From Rhizobium sp. Q54 (lineage in GTDB: Bacteria; Pseudomonadota; Alphaproteobacteria; Rhizobiales; Xanthobacteraceae): 43,419 nt of DNA. The position numbers were made by a program, and so were the translations under genes. Of the stretch, positions 33,341 through 41,318 are shown one piece after another (position 1 is the stretch's first letter; every line of letters begins with the position of its first letter). The notes beneath the pieces were generated by a model that was not told where the DNA came from, made no database searches, and saw nothing but the letters and a program-made list of their open reading frames with translations. The stretch is taken from NCBI GenBank assembly GCA_945870035.1, contig CAMBQQ010000026.1, forward strand, positions 1 through 43,419. The letters are read 5' to 3'.

Positions 33341-34093
33341 CTACCGGATTGTGGTGGTTGGACCCGATGCCGGCGTCGCGTCGGCGATTTCGGCGATCAT
33401 CTTCTTGACGATGGCCTCGCCGAATGAGGTGAAGTCCTTGGCTTCGACGACGAAGCTGCCCGGCCCGCCGGTGACGTTGTCACGGTAATATTTCGCCAGC
33501 CCGCCGGGCGGATTGGTGTGTTCGGGATTCCACGGCATCGGCGTCTCGGACAGGATCACCAGCCCGTTGATGACGACGCCGATGCGCAGCGCTTCGTCGC
33601 GCGCCGCGGCGACGTCGCGGCCGGAATTGTTGGTGCCGTCGCCGGAGACGTCGATGGTCTGCCGCTCGGCGAAATAGGGCGCGCGCGCGAACTGCGCCAC
33701 CGCGCCGTCAATGCCGCCGCTGATCGAGGTGCGGTCGGCGAAGGCGCGCGGCGATTCGAGCAGTTGATCGGCAAAAGCCTGCGCCGCCTTCGGCCCGTCG
33801 ATCAAGGTCCAGTCGATGACGACCTTCTGGTTGCCGTAGCCGGACCACTCCATGAACAGAACCGCGATGCGTTGGTTGCGGCCGGAACGTATGGCCTCGA
33901 GCACGCGCGTATTGGTGATGGCGGCGGCATAGCCTTCGCGCTGCAGCTTGAACTTCACACCGTTGACGCTGCGCGACACATCCGCCGTCAGCACCAGCAG
34001 GAGATCGACTTTCTCGGCCGCGCGCGCGGGCGAGATGAAAGCCGCGATGAGCAGCGTCGTGAGAACGATGGCGCAATGCAGGATTCGGCGCAT
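33341..34093 (-). CDS. DUF1194 (von Willebrand A-like) secreted protein
   Basis: This 250-residue protein has a signal peptide of about 25 residues (LTTLLIAAFISPARA). The mature protein begins AEKVDLLLVLTADVSRSV, with a MIDAS-type DxSxS (D38, S40, S42) as in vWA domains, and later GDGTNNSGRD supplies another metal-site segment. It matches the DUF1194 family, periplasmic vWA-like proteins of unknown function common in alphaproteobacteria. It lies 39 bp downstream of the histidine kinase gene on the same strand and could be cotranscribed with it. Confidence 0.85.
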   Translation of the reverse strand: MRRILHCAIVLTTLLIAAFISPARAAEKVDLLLVLTADVSRSVNGVKFKLQREGYAAAITNTRVLEAIRSGRNQRIAVLFMEWSGYGNQKVVIDWTLIDGPKAAQAFADQLLESPRAFADRTSISGGIDGAVAQFARAPYFAERQTIDVSGDGTNNSGRDVAAARDEALRIGVVINGLVILSETPMPWNPEHTNPPGGLAKYYRDNVTGGPGSFVVEAKDFTSFGEAIVKKMIAEIADATPASGPTTTIR

Positions 34094-34132
34094 GACTACC
34101 TCTCTCGAGGCAGCAAGCTTAGCCGAACTGTC

Positions 34133-37024
34133 TTATTCCGCCAGTACGCGGGTGGCCGGGAAGGCGACTTCTACCAGGGTTCCATCGTCGGGCTGGCTGG
34201 TGATGCGGAAGCGGGCGTGGTTGGCCTCGGCCAAAGCCTTGGTGATCGGCAGGCCCAAGCCGGTGCCGCTCGATCCCCAGCGCGACGACGTCGCCAACTG
34301 GCGGAACGGTTCGAGCGCGGTCTGCAATTCGTTCTCGCTCATGCCGACGCCGGTGTCGCGCACGCGCAGCACCGCCTCGTTGTCGTCATTGAGCGCGGTC
34401 GAGACGATCATCTGGCCGCCGGCGCCGGTGAACTTGATCGAGTTCGACAACAGATTGAGCGCGATCTGGCGCACCGAGCGGGCATCGGCGACGATCGGCG
34501 GCAGGTTCAACGGCAGCGAGGTGCGGATGATGACGCGCTCGCGGTTGGCCTGCTGCTGCATCATGGCGACGCATTGCTGCACGATGTCGTTGAGATTGAC
34601 GCTGACGAACGTCAGGTCGAGCTTGCCGGCTTCGATCTTCGACAAATCGAGCAGATCGTTGAGCAGCGAGATGAGGTGGCCGCCGGAGGCGTGAATGTCC
34701 TTGAGGTATTGCTTGTAGCGCTCATTGCCGATGGCGCCGAAGCGCTCGTCCATCATCACTTCGGAAAAGCCGATGATGGCGTTGAGCGGCGTGCGGATCT
34801 CGTGGCTGATCTTGGCGAGGAATTCGGATTTCGCGGTCGAGGCGCGCTCGGCCTGCTGGCGCGCGTTGATCAGCTCTTCCTCGGTGCGTTTCCAGGCGGT
34901 GACGTCGCGCAGCACGGCGCAGAATTTGTCGCCGTCCTCGATCCGCCCCATCGTCATGTAGAGCGGCACCAGCCCGCCCTGACGGACGCGGCCGATCGCC
35001 TCGCGCCCGGTATCGAGCAGGCGATCGCCGCCGGCGAGACGGTCGAGATATTCCATCGCGACGCGCCGGCTTTCGGCGGGGAACAATTCGCCGAAGCTCA
35101 GCTCGGTGAAATCGGCGGCGTCATAGCCGAACAAAGCCTGCGCGCTGCGATTGGCCGACAGCACGCGGCCGGCGCGGTCGAGCACCAGCACGCCGTCGGT
35201 GGCGGTGTCGAGAATGGCGCGCAGTTCATGGTTTTCTTCGGTGGCGCGGCGCAACGATGTTTCGGTGCTCTTGATGCGGTCGTCGGATACGCCTTGCGTG
35301 TTGATCATGAGAACCAGCGCGTTCTCGGAAGTCCACGGCACGCTGAACAGGCGCCCTTCCACGGCCTTCTGGTTGCCGTTGACGGTTGCGATGGTCAGCA
35401 TCTTGCTTGACTCTTTGCCCGGCTCTTTAGCGCCCGTCTTGCTCGGCTCGATGAACAGCGCGTCGAGGCCGCCGGCCTCGGACAAACCTTGCAGGTTCTC
35501 GTAACCGGTCCAGTCGAGGAAGGCGCGGTTGGCATAGATCAGATTGTTGAGGCGATAGACCAGAATGCCGATCGGCAGTTTGTCGAGCACCGGACGTCCG
35601 TCCGGCGGCGCGTCAGTTGTGCTGGCGCGCGCCGGCTTTGTCGTTTCGGGCGGGGGAGATGGCGGTGCGTAAGCTTCGCCGCCGAAATCGTCGGAGGCGT
35701 CCGTGAGATCGGCCGATGCACGCTTGTCCGGCGCACCTTTGAGACGGGCGTTGAGTTCGCGCGCCAATTCCTCGAAAGCACTGTGCTCGCCGGGACTGAG
35801 TGCAGGCGCTGGCTCTGACACCGGTTTCTGAGCCGGCTCAGGCTCCGGCGCGGGCGGCGGCGCGCGGAAGGCCAGCACATTGTCAGGCGCCGGGTTGTTG
35901 GTGTTGACCGCGACCGGTGCTTTCGCTTCAGGCGCGGTTGCCGCTGCAAGCGGTTCGCGGCACACGCCGAAGCCGCGATAGCCGGAGAAGCGGCGGTCGC
36001 GGTCGAACACCGGCAGCCCCGACATTTCGATGGCGATGCGCGCGTCTGTCCCATCGACAGGAAACGAAACGGCGTACCCGCTCCAGGTATCGTGCGACGC
36101 CAGCGCGCGGGCGACGGCGCCGTCAGTGTCGAGCTTGAGGATCGCGGCGGCTTCACCCCAGGTGCGGTTGAGCACCGAGGCGGTTTCCGGCCCGACCACG
36201 GTGGCGAAATTCTCGATGCCGCCGACCATGTGCGTTGCCGCATCCATCTGCCAGACGAAGCGGTAGGGAACGCGCCGCACGCCGGCATCGGGCAGATTGC
36301 GGTGCGAGGTGGCGGAGGCGGCAATCGCGCTGGCTGCATCATGTGCGCGCGCGCCGGCATGCGACGTTGCCGGTGCGGCGACGAATGTCACCATGAGCGT
36401 GACCGTTGCGCCGGCGCCGAGCCGCCTCATGGCGATGTGGCCGCTATCGACGTCGCCTTCGCCGTGGCCATTGAGGGTCGTCTCGCGCGCCAATTTGTCG
36501 GCGCCGAGTGCGACAAGATCGTTCTTGCCGGCGAGCCGTTCGCGTCCGGCCGAATTGGCTTCGATCAATTCGCCATCGGCGGTGAAGACCGCCGCCGGCA
36601 TGATGATGTCGTTGAGAAGGCGGTGCGCGCGTTCCGGGAGAGCGAGATCCTTGCCGGCGCGCTCAGTCGCGACGACGAGAATGGCGTGGCTGTTGTCGGC
36701 AAGCACGATGCGCGAACACAAACAGGTCAGCATGCCGCCCATGCCGGCGCCGAAGCCGCGCAGGCGCTCGAGTCTTTGCCCGCCGCCTGGCGGCAAGGTG
36801 CCGGCGAGACGAAGTATCTGCGCGGCGGCTTGATGGTTCGGCGCGAATGTTCGCTGCGCCAGCGCAGACGCAGAGGGCGCATCGAAGATCGCGGCGGCGG
36901 CCGGATTGGCCCAGAGAATGCGCTGCGCGTCATCGCGCCACAGCCAGACCGGCGACGGAGCGAGGGCGTGATCGGCCAAGCGCCGATCGTCCATTAGGGT
37001 CATCTGAAATTCGACGCCGCTCAT
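34133..37024 (-). CDS. Multi-PAS sensor histidine kinase (PdhS/CbrA-like)
   Basis: This 963-residue kinase has no obvious membrane segment, so it is probably cytoplasmic. It contains an N-terminal PAS-like domain (about 20-120), further PAS-type segments, and a Pro/Ala/Glu-rich disordered linker (about 370-480). Two more PAS domains follow before the kinase core, the last with ILDTATDGVLVLDRAGRVLSANRSA. The phospho-acceptor His is near 739 in KISHEIRTPLNAIIGFSEVM. The HATPase motifs are NLLSNSIKF, RDTGVGMSENE and GTGLGLPI. The H-box and the FGAIGNERYKQYLKDIHASGGHLISLLNDLLDLSKIE region resemble the PleC/DivJ/PdhS family that signals to DivK in alphaproteobacterial cell-cycle control. Assignment to that pathway is inference. 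Confidence 0.9.
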   Translation of the reverse strand: MSGVEFQMTLMDDRRLADHALAPSPVWLWRDDAQRILWANPAAAAIFDAPSASALAQRTFAPNHQAAAQILRLAGTLPPGGGQRLERLRGFGAGMGGMLTCLCSRIVLADNSHAILVVATERAGKDLALPERAHRLLNDIIMPAAVFTADGELIEANSAGRERLAGKNDLVALGADKLARETTLNGHGEGDVDSGHIAMRRLGAGATVTLMVTFVAAPATSHAGARAHDAASAIAASATSHRNLPDAGVRRVPYRFVWQMDAATHMVGGIENFATVVGPETASVLNRTWGEAAAILKLDTDGAVARALASHDTWSGYAVSFPVDGTDARIAIEMSGLPVFDRDRRFSGYRGFGVCREPLAAATAPEAKAPVAVNTNNPAPDNVLAFRAPPPAPEPEPAQKPVSEPAPALSPGEHSAFEELARELNARLKGAPDKRASADLTDASDDFGGEAYAPPSPPPETTKPARASTTDAPPDGRPVLDKLPIGILVYRLNNLIYANRAFLDWTGYENLQGLSEAGGLDALFIEPSKTGAKEPGKESSKMLTIATVNGNQKAVEGRLFSVPWTSENALVLMINTQGVSDDRIKSTETSLRRATEENHELRAILDTATDGVLVLDRAGRVLSANRSAQALFGYDAADFTELSFGELFPAESRRVAMEYLDRLAGGDRLLDTGREAIGRVRQGGLVPLYMTMGRIEDGDKFCAVLRDVTAWKRTEEELINARQQAERASTAKSEFLAKISHEIRTPLNAIIGFSEVMMDERFGAIGNERYKQYLKDIHASGGHLISLLNDLLDLSKIEAGKLDLTFVSVNLNDIVQQCVAMMQQQANRERVIIRTSLPLNLPPIVADARSVRQIALNLLSNSIKFTGAGGQMIVSTALNDDNEAVLRVRDTGVGMSENELQTALEPFRQLATSSRWGSSGTGLGLPITKALAEANHARFRITSQPDDGTLVEVAFPATRVLAE

Positions 37025-37262
37025 CGCCCGATCGGTCCCAAGCCGCGCCTAAATTACGGCTAATAAACCATTAATACGGCTGTGGCGGGTGTAGAGTCCA
37101 CGCCATGGCGGCTATCCGGCGCCGCCAAGCGGCGGTATCCTTAACGACCGGGTTTGCGCGCTGAATGTTCCGACGGAGGCCGGGTCGCCGTCATACATAC
37201 TCCGCAAGAAGTGGTTATGGATCGATCCCGTCCCCGCAGGCTTTGCCCTCAAGGAGAGCGTT

Positions 37263-37625
37263 ATGGCGAAAGACATGAAATTCGAAGTTCCGGCGGAAAT
37301 GCGTGAGCTTGCCGAAAAGAGCGTTGCCCAGGCCAAGCAGGCTTTTGACGGCTTTATCGCCGCCACCCAGCATGCCGTCGGTACCGCCGAGACCCAGGTC
37401 AAGACCATGCAGACGGGCGCCAAGAGCACCAGCGAACTGGCGATGAAATTTGCCGAGCGTAACGTGGCGGCCTCGTTCGAGTTCGCCCAGAAGCTGCTGC
37501 ACGCCAAGGATGCCCAGGAACTGACGGCATTGCAGGCCGAATACCTGAAATCGCAGTTGGCGACGCTGACCGAGCAGGCCAAGGAATTGAGCCAGCAGGC
37601 CGTCAAAATGACCGGCCACAGCTAA
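37263..37625 (+). CDS. Phasin family protein (PHB granule associated) 1
   Basis: This 120-residue all-helical protein begins MAKDMKFEVPAEMRELAEKSVAQAKQAFDGF and ends in heptad-like repeats, matching the phasin family that coats polyhydroxybutyrate granules. A strong AAGGAGAG Shine-Dalgarno lies just upstream of the ATG. It is divergent from the histidine kinase and 236 bp ahead of a second phasin. The 238-bp upstream region (37025-37262) has no TGC-rich site like that of the second phasin. Confidence 0.88.
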   Translation: MAKDMKFEVPAEMRELAEKSVAQAKQAFDGFIAATQHAVGTAETQVKTMQTGAKSTSELAMKFAERNVAASFEFAQKLLHAKDAQELTALQAEYLKSQLATLTEQAKELSQQAVKMTGHS

Positions 37626-37696
37626 GCCTTTGTTTTTATAAAGCTTTCATTCTACCCGTGTCCGGTGCGGTCAGCGGGGGCATAGCTATGGCAAAT

Positions 37697-37728
37697 GGTG
37701 CAATGCAATATTTTTGTTGCAATGCACC
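37697..37728. promoter_or_regulatory. TGC-rich inverted repeat, candidate PhaR operator
   Basis: GGTGCAATGCAA (37697-37708) and TTGCAATGCACC (37717-37728) form an inverted repeat with one mismatch around an 8-bp spacer. Each arm contains TGCAATGCA. PhaR, the PHB-responsive repressor of phasin genes in alphaproteobacteria, is known to bind TGC-rich sequences upstream of phaP. The right arm overlaps the proposed -35 box of the next promoter. Confidence 0.6.
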
Positions 37729-37744
37729 AAATATGTACTATATT
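37717..37744 (+). promoter_or_regulatory. Candidate promoter of phasin gene 2
   Basis: TTGCAA (37717-37722) and TATATT (37739-37744) are separated by 16 bp. They lie in a markedly AT-rich patch, unusual for this window. Transcription would start about 110 bp before the phasin ATG at 37862. The -35 lies inside the inverted repeat, fitting repression by steric block. Confidence 0.5.
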
Positions 37745-37861
37745 GGGATTATCGCTCCAGCCGGGAATTGACTGGAGCCATCGTTCAGGCGCGAGCCGAT
37801 ATGCAGAGGGCGGCGGCTCGCTTTCAGCCGGAAAACCGTCCTCGTAAAAAGGATGATTCCC

Positions 37862-38380
37862 ATGGCCGAAGTTCAGACCTCCGTAAAAACCAAGCCGAAG
37901 CCGGTTGCCGCCGTTGCGACCGAAGCCAAATTCGAAATGCCGAAGTTCGAGATGCCCAAGTTCGAAATGCCGAAGTTCGAGATTCCCACTATGGAAGTCC
38001 CGCCGGCATTCCGCGAAGCCGCCGAAAAGGGCATCGCGCAGGCCAAGGACAACTACGAGAAGATGAAGAGCGCGGCCGAGCAGGCCACCGATGTTCTCGA
38101 GGAAACCTATGCGACCGCGTCCAAGGGTTGCTCGAGCTATGGCCTCAAGGTGATCGAAACCGCGCGCGCCAACTCGAACGCCGCCTTCGATCTGTTCGGC
38201 GAGTTGCTCGGCGCGAAGTCGTATTCGGAAGTCGTCGAAAAGACGACCGCCTATATGCGCTCGCAGTTCGACACCGTTACCGCGCAGACCAAGGAATTGG
38301 CCGAACACGCGCAGAAGGTTGCCACTGAGACCGCCGAGCCGATTAAGGCCAGCGTGTCCAGCTTCGGCAAAGCCGCTTAA
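37862..38380 (+). CDS. Phasin family protein 2 with KFEMP repeats
   Basis: This 172-residue phasin starts at the ATG at 37862, with AAGGA 8 nt upstream; an in-frame ATG at 37853 would destroy that spacing. Residues about 23-42 contain four tandem KFEMP/KFEIP units encoded by near-identical 15-bp repeats (37927-37986). The remainder (PPAFREAAEKGIAQAKDNYEKM... to SFGKAA) is the helical phasin core. The preceding TGC-rich site suggests control by PHB level through PhaR. Two hairpins follow the gene. Confidence 0.9.
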   Translation: MAEVQTSVKTKPKPVAAVATEAKFEMPKFEMPKFEMPKFEIPTMEVPPAFREAAEKGIAQAKDNYEKMKSAAEQATDVLEETYATASKGCSSYGLKVIETARANSNAAFDLFGELLGAKSYSEVVEKTTAYMRSQFDTVTAQTKELAEHAQKVATETAEPIKASVSSFGKAA

Positions 38381-38395
38381 GTCGTCAGCTTAATT

Positions 38396-38415
38396 GGCGG
38401 CCAGGTTTGGCCGCC
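38396..38415 (+). other. Hairpin just downstream of phasin 2
   Basis: GGCGGCCA (38396-38403) pairs perfectly with TGGCCGCC (38408-38415) over loop GGTT. It lies 15 bp after the stop and 33 bp before the terminator hairpin at 38449. Without a T-tract it is probably a 3' mRNA protector rather than a terminator. Confidence 0.45.
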
Positions 38416-38448
38416 TGAGCTGCCTGATTGCCGGTCAAATTGACTATA

Positions 38449-38480
38449 AAGCCCGGGCTTTCGCGCCCGGGCTTTTCGTT
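38449..38480 (+). terminator. Rho-independent terminator after phasin 2
   Basis: AAGCCCGGGC (38449-38458) and GCCCGGGCTT (38465-38474) form a 10-bp perfect stem with loop TTTCGC. The T-run TTTT (38473-38476) then CGTT completes an intrinsic terminator, 68 bp after the phasin stop and about 105 bp ahead of tRNA-His. Confidence 0.85.
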
Positions 38481-38584
38481 GGCCGCGGGAACCGGGCGCG
38501 GCGGGAATGGCCCGTAAAACGCTTGCAAAACCGGGGGGCGGCTTCTAGGTTCCGCGCGTCGAAGGCTCTTGGCCTGACACCCGT

Positions 38585-38661
38585 GCAGCTGTAGCTCAGT
38601 TGGTTAGAGCGCTGGTCTGTGGATCCAGAGGTCGGTGGTTCAAATCCACCCAGCTGTACCA
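38585..38661 (+). tRNA. tRNA-His(GTG), alphaproteobacterial type without G-1
   Basis: This is a 77-nt cloverleaf. The acceptor GCAGCTG pairs with CAGCTGT (first pair G-U), the D-arm is GCTC/GAGC, and the anticodon loop CTGTGGA has anticodon GTG. The T-arm is GGTGG/CCACC with loop TTCAAAT, and the CCA is encoded. The base before position 1 is T and the discriminator is A, so neither the usual G-1 nor C73 of bacterial tRNA-His is present. That is a known trait of most alphaproteobacteria. Confidence 0.96.
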
Positions 38662-38686
38662 AATCTTCTCCGCGCCGTTTGAATGC

Positions 38687-38727
38687 AAAAAAACGCCGGC
38701 GAAAATTTCGCCGGCGCTTTTGTTCTT
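38687..38727. terminator. Bidirectional terminator between tRNA-His and the L,D-transpeptidase gene
   Basis: CGCCGGCGAAA (38694-38704) pairs with TTTCGCCGGCG (38706-38716). An A-tract precedes it (38687-38693) and TTTTGTTCTTT follows, so it can terminate transcription from both sides: tRNA-His on the plus strand and the L,D-transpeptidase gene on the minus strand. Confidence 0.8.
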
Positions 38728-38745
38728 TGGCGATGAGAAGTCGTT

Positions 38746-40731
38746 CTAGCGCGAGATGATTCTGCCGTCGCGGCTGTAGCGCGGGCCAATCGGGCGGCGG
38801 GGCCTGGCCGGCTCATCGAACTGCTGGTAGGAGCGTCCGCCGCCAAACAGGACGTCGAAGAAGCTGGGGCCGCTCGGGCCGCTGCCGTTGTACATGCCGA
38901 CCGGCATGCGCACCGGCCTGGACGACGTATTCGGCGCGCGTTCGACCGCCAGATCGGCGACCTTGCGGTCGCTGCCCTTGAGGATCGCGATCATGCGGGC
39001 ATCGCGGCCATAGACGTCCCTGCGGAACTGCAACTCGCCTTTGTCGTCGACAAAAGCGGTCTGGTACGTGAGGTGCACCCAGATGTTCTTCGGGAAGTTG
39101 ATATTGATCTCGCTGCCGCCGAACATCTTCTCGAGCCGCGCGGCGCTGTAGTTGCCGTCCGGCAAAGCCAGCGACAACAGCTTCTCGCCGTACATCAGCG
39201 GATTTTCAACGCGCATGCAGCCGTGGCTGAAGGCGCGCTCGTCGCGGGCAAACAGATGCTTGTCCGGCGTGTCGTGCTGATAGACCAGGAACTTGTTGGG
39301 GAAGTTGAAGCGGATGCGGCCAAGCGCATTGGCGGCGCCCGGCGGCTGATAGATGCGCACGGTGCCGTCAGCCGCCTGTTCGAGCTTGAGGCCGATGCGC
39401 TCGAGCGCCTGCGGATCCTCCTGCAACGCCGGCAGGTATTCCTTTTCGATGATCGACGGCGGCACGTTCCAGGTCGGGTTGACGGTGATGAACTTCATCT
39501 CCGAACTGATCATCGGCGTCGCCTGGCTCGGCTTGCCGACGACGATCTTCGTGGTCCAGTAGACCTTCTCGTTGTTCCAAAGCGTCAGGCGGAAGTCCGG
39601 CACGTTGACGATGACGTGCGGATTGCCGAGGTCGCGTGAATACCAGCGCCAGCGCTCCATGTTGACGACGATGGTGTCGATCGGGTCGGCCGACGGGCCC
39701 TTGGCGGCTTTCTTCTCGCCGTTCAAGGCGCGCAGGGTGTTGGGGCCGACATTGCCGTCGTCGTTCAGATCGGCGACGGTCTGGAAGGTGCGCACTGCGT
39801 CGCGCACATCGTCGTCGTAAAGCGTGCTGTTCTTGTCGCCCTTTACGTCGAGCCGCTTGCGCAGCAGGACGACGCGCTCGTCCTTGACGCCGGGACGCAT
39901 GATCTTGCCGTCGGGAATGCGCACCAGCGGCACGCTTTTTTCTTCGGCCTTCGGCGCGGCGTCGGCTTTGCCGTTGCGCAGTTCGGCGAGCTTGGCGCGC
40001 AGCGCCTTGAACTCAGGCATCGGCGGGTTGTAGCTGTCGAGCGCGGCGGCGGCGTCGTCGGTGGCGGCGAGCTTGGCCAGAACGTCGGCCGGTTCCGGCG
40101 CTTTCTGGTCGAACTGAATGTCGGAGCCGACGCGGGTAAAGTGGATGCGGCCGCTCTGGGCGTGACGCGCGAAGGTCAGCGCCACCGTGGTCAGCTTCAA
40201 CTCGGCTTCCGCCAGCGCATCGGCGGTGATGGCGGCGTTGAAATCCGGCGCCGGGTATTCGGCCGGCTCGAGGCCGACTGCGTCGGCTTTGGCGAGGTAG
40301 CCGATGGCCGACTTGGCGCGAGCGGTGGCGGCGCCGTCGGCGACCCACACCGGCTTGTAATTGCGGGCGCTGTAGAAGGCTTCGATGCCGGCGCGTTCCG
40401 CCTTGCGGGCGACCGTGCGGTCGAGCGCCTTGCCGGTGACCATCTCGCGGAGCTTGTCGCCGACCGCGCTATCGGCGACGGCGGAGGTTGCCGGGGCGGG
40501 CGCTGCTGCAACCGGCGCCGGGGCAACGGCGGCAGGAGCGGCGGTTTGCGCCGGGGCGGTGACTTCAACGCCGAGATCCCTGGCGGTCGGCGGCGGCGGA
40601 ACATCGGGCAAAGGAACGATAATCTGGGTTTGATCGGCCGGCTGTTGCGCGTTGGCGGCGGGGCCGGAAACCAGCAGAGCCAGTCCGAGGGCGGTTGACG
40701 CCAGCAGACCATCGAAACGAACGACTTTCAC
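38746..40731 (-). CDS. Periplasmic L,D-transpeptidase (YcbB/ErfK-like) with peptidoglycan-binding domain
   Basis: This enzyme crosslinks or anchors peptidoglycan through 3-3 bonds. The 661-residue protein has a signal peptide (LLASTALGLALLVSGPAANAQ) and then a long Ala/Pro-rich linker (about 27-85). A scaffold domain follows, then a peptidoglycan-binding motif (LRKRLDVKGD...DAVRTFQTVADLNDDGNVGPNTLRALNG) and the YkuD catalytic domain. C505 in FSHGCMRVENP is the nucleophile and is intact. I take GTG 40731 as the start because GGGAGA lies 6 nt upstream and it gives a clean signal peptide; TTG at 40746 is the alternative. YcbB-type enzymes are important in Hyphomicrobiales envelopes. Confidence 0.9.
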   Translation of the reverse strand: MKVVRFDGLLASTALGLALLVSGPAANAQQPADQTQIIVPLPDVPPPPTARDLGVEVTAPAQTAAPAAVAPAPVAAAPAPATSAVADSAVGDKLREMVTGKALDRTVARKAERAGIEAFYSARNYKPVWVADGAATARAKSAIGYLAKADAVGLEPAEYPAPDFNAAITADALAEAELKLTTVALTFARHAQSGRIHFTRVGSDIQFDQKAPEPADVLAKLAATDDAAAALDSYNPPMPEFKALRAKLAELRNGKADAAPKAEEKSVPLVRIPDGKIMRPGVKDERVVLLRKRLDVKGDKNSTLYDDDVRDAVRTFQTVADLNDDGNVGPNTLRALNGEKKAAKGPSADPIDTIVVNMERWRWYSRDLGNPHVIVNVPDFRLTLWNNEKVYWTTKIVVGKPSQATPMISSEMKFITVNPTWNVPPSIIEKEYLPALQEDPQALERIGLKLEQAADGTVRIYQPPGAANALGRIRFNFPNKFLVYQHDTPDKHLFARDERAFSHGCMRVENPLMYGEKLLSLALPDGNYSAARLEKMFGGSEININFPKNIWVHLTYQTAFVDDKGELQFRRDVYGRDARMIAILKGSDRKVADLAVERAPNTSSRPVRMPVGMYNGSGPSGPSFFDVLFGGGRSYQQFDEPARPRRPIGPRYSRDGRIISR

Positions 40732-41000
40732 CGCGAAGTCTCCCAAATGTGAAGGGACATCGGTCCCTTGAATTTCCGCGCTACTCTATCCGATAGACCC
40801 GCGACAGTTACCTATTTCACAACGTTTCACGACCGAACGAAGGGCACCTGTGGCTATTTTACACCGATGCAAGATGCCACGAATAGCGATTTTGCCCGTT
40901 GTTTCAACAGCGATACGAAGCAACGGGCCATCGGGCTGCTTGTTCCGCCCGATGCTGCTGCGGCGATAAGCGGCACCGTATTTTATTACCAACGACGCTT

Positions 41001-41018
41001 CTGTGATGGCTGTCACAG
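41001..41018. promoter_or_regulatory. CRP/FNR-type palindrome
   Basis: CTGTGA-TGGCTG-TCACAG is a perfect inverted repeat containing TGTGA-N6-TCACA, the exact consensus half-sites of E. coli CRP. It lies about 270 bp upstream of the L,D-transpeptidase start, and just downstream of the minus-strand terminator in lysR direction. A CRP-family regulator is plausible, but alphaproteobacterial family members often use other sites. Confidence 0.35.
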
Positions 41019-41052
41019 GCGTGGGCTTTTGCCGCTTCCCCTGCAATGGACA

Positions 41053-41085
41053 AAAAAAGACCGGGCCCCACGAAGGGGGCCCGGT
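41053..41085 (-). terminator. Strong rho-independent terminator, minus strand
   Basis: Reading the minus strand, ACCGGGCCCC and GGGGCCCGGT form a 10-bp perfect stem (41060-41085) with a 6-nt CTTCGT loop, then C and seven T (41052-41058). This is the best terminator in the window. It lies 234 nt beyond the lysR stop, unusually far, so it may end the lysR transcript or a separate small RNA. Confidence 0.85.
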
Positions 41086-41318
41086 TGCAAGGATGCCGGC
41101 GTGGGGGCCAGCAAACTTCAGAGGGGAACATGCTGCGGCACCGGCGACTCTGGGAGGATATCCACGGCACCACAGCGAAGCCGCACTATGCGAGGTGAAG
41201 CCTCGCGCAGCAACGCTTTGCGCGGCATGTCTGCCATGCCTAAACGCAAAGCCACATCGTGGGCCTGCGATGTTCTGACGCTGCGACCGCATGCCCGGCC
41301 GGCGATGCGAACTTGTGC
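41086..41318 (-). ncRNA. Candidate structured RNA (or long structured lysR 3'UTR)
   Basis: The minus-strand segment between the lysR stop and the terminator contains a nested hairpin, GCTTTGCG/CGCAAAGC with an inner GGCATG/CATGCC (41215-41252). A second hairpin, GCGAGG/CCTCGC (41190-41206), follows, and then the terminator at 41053-41085. It has no ORF with family resemblance. I do not recognise it as 6S, SRP, RNase P, tmRNA or a riboswitch. No separate promoter could be defined, so it may just be a 3'UTR. Confidence 0.35.

Larger units (their letters stand above)
40732..41318. other. Long non-coding intergenic region between the L,D-transpeptidase and lysR genes
   Basis: About 590 bp have no convincing gene on either strand; the long open frames here have no family resemblance and run through strong hairpins. 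From left to right it contains a leader hairpin AAGGGAC/GTCCCTT (40752-40769) for the L,D-transpeptidase message, a perfect CRP-type palindrome (41001-41018), a strong minus-strand terminator (41053-41085) and a structured segment up to lysR. The left half is AT-richer than the surrounding genes. Confidence 0.5.

Noticed and set aside
33518-35410. Plus-strand ORF of 630 codons opposite DUF1194 and the histidine kinase
   Set aside because: It spans two real genes on the other strand, is rich in Ala/Arg/Gly/Asp without motifs, and is a GC-codon artefact.
40786-41292. Minus-strand ORF of 168 codons between the L,D-transpeptidase and lysR genes
   Set aside because: It runs straight through the strongest terminator in the window, is Cys/Arg-rich and has no family resemblance.
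41086-41318. 6S RNA, SRP RNA or a known riboswitch
   Set aside because: The sequence lacks the conserved segments of those RNAs that I could recall, and the gene context (lysR) does not match the usual zapA/ygfA context of 6S RNA.
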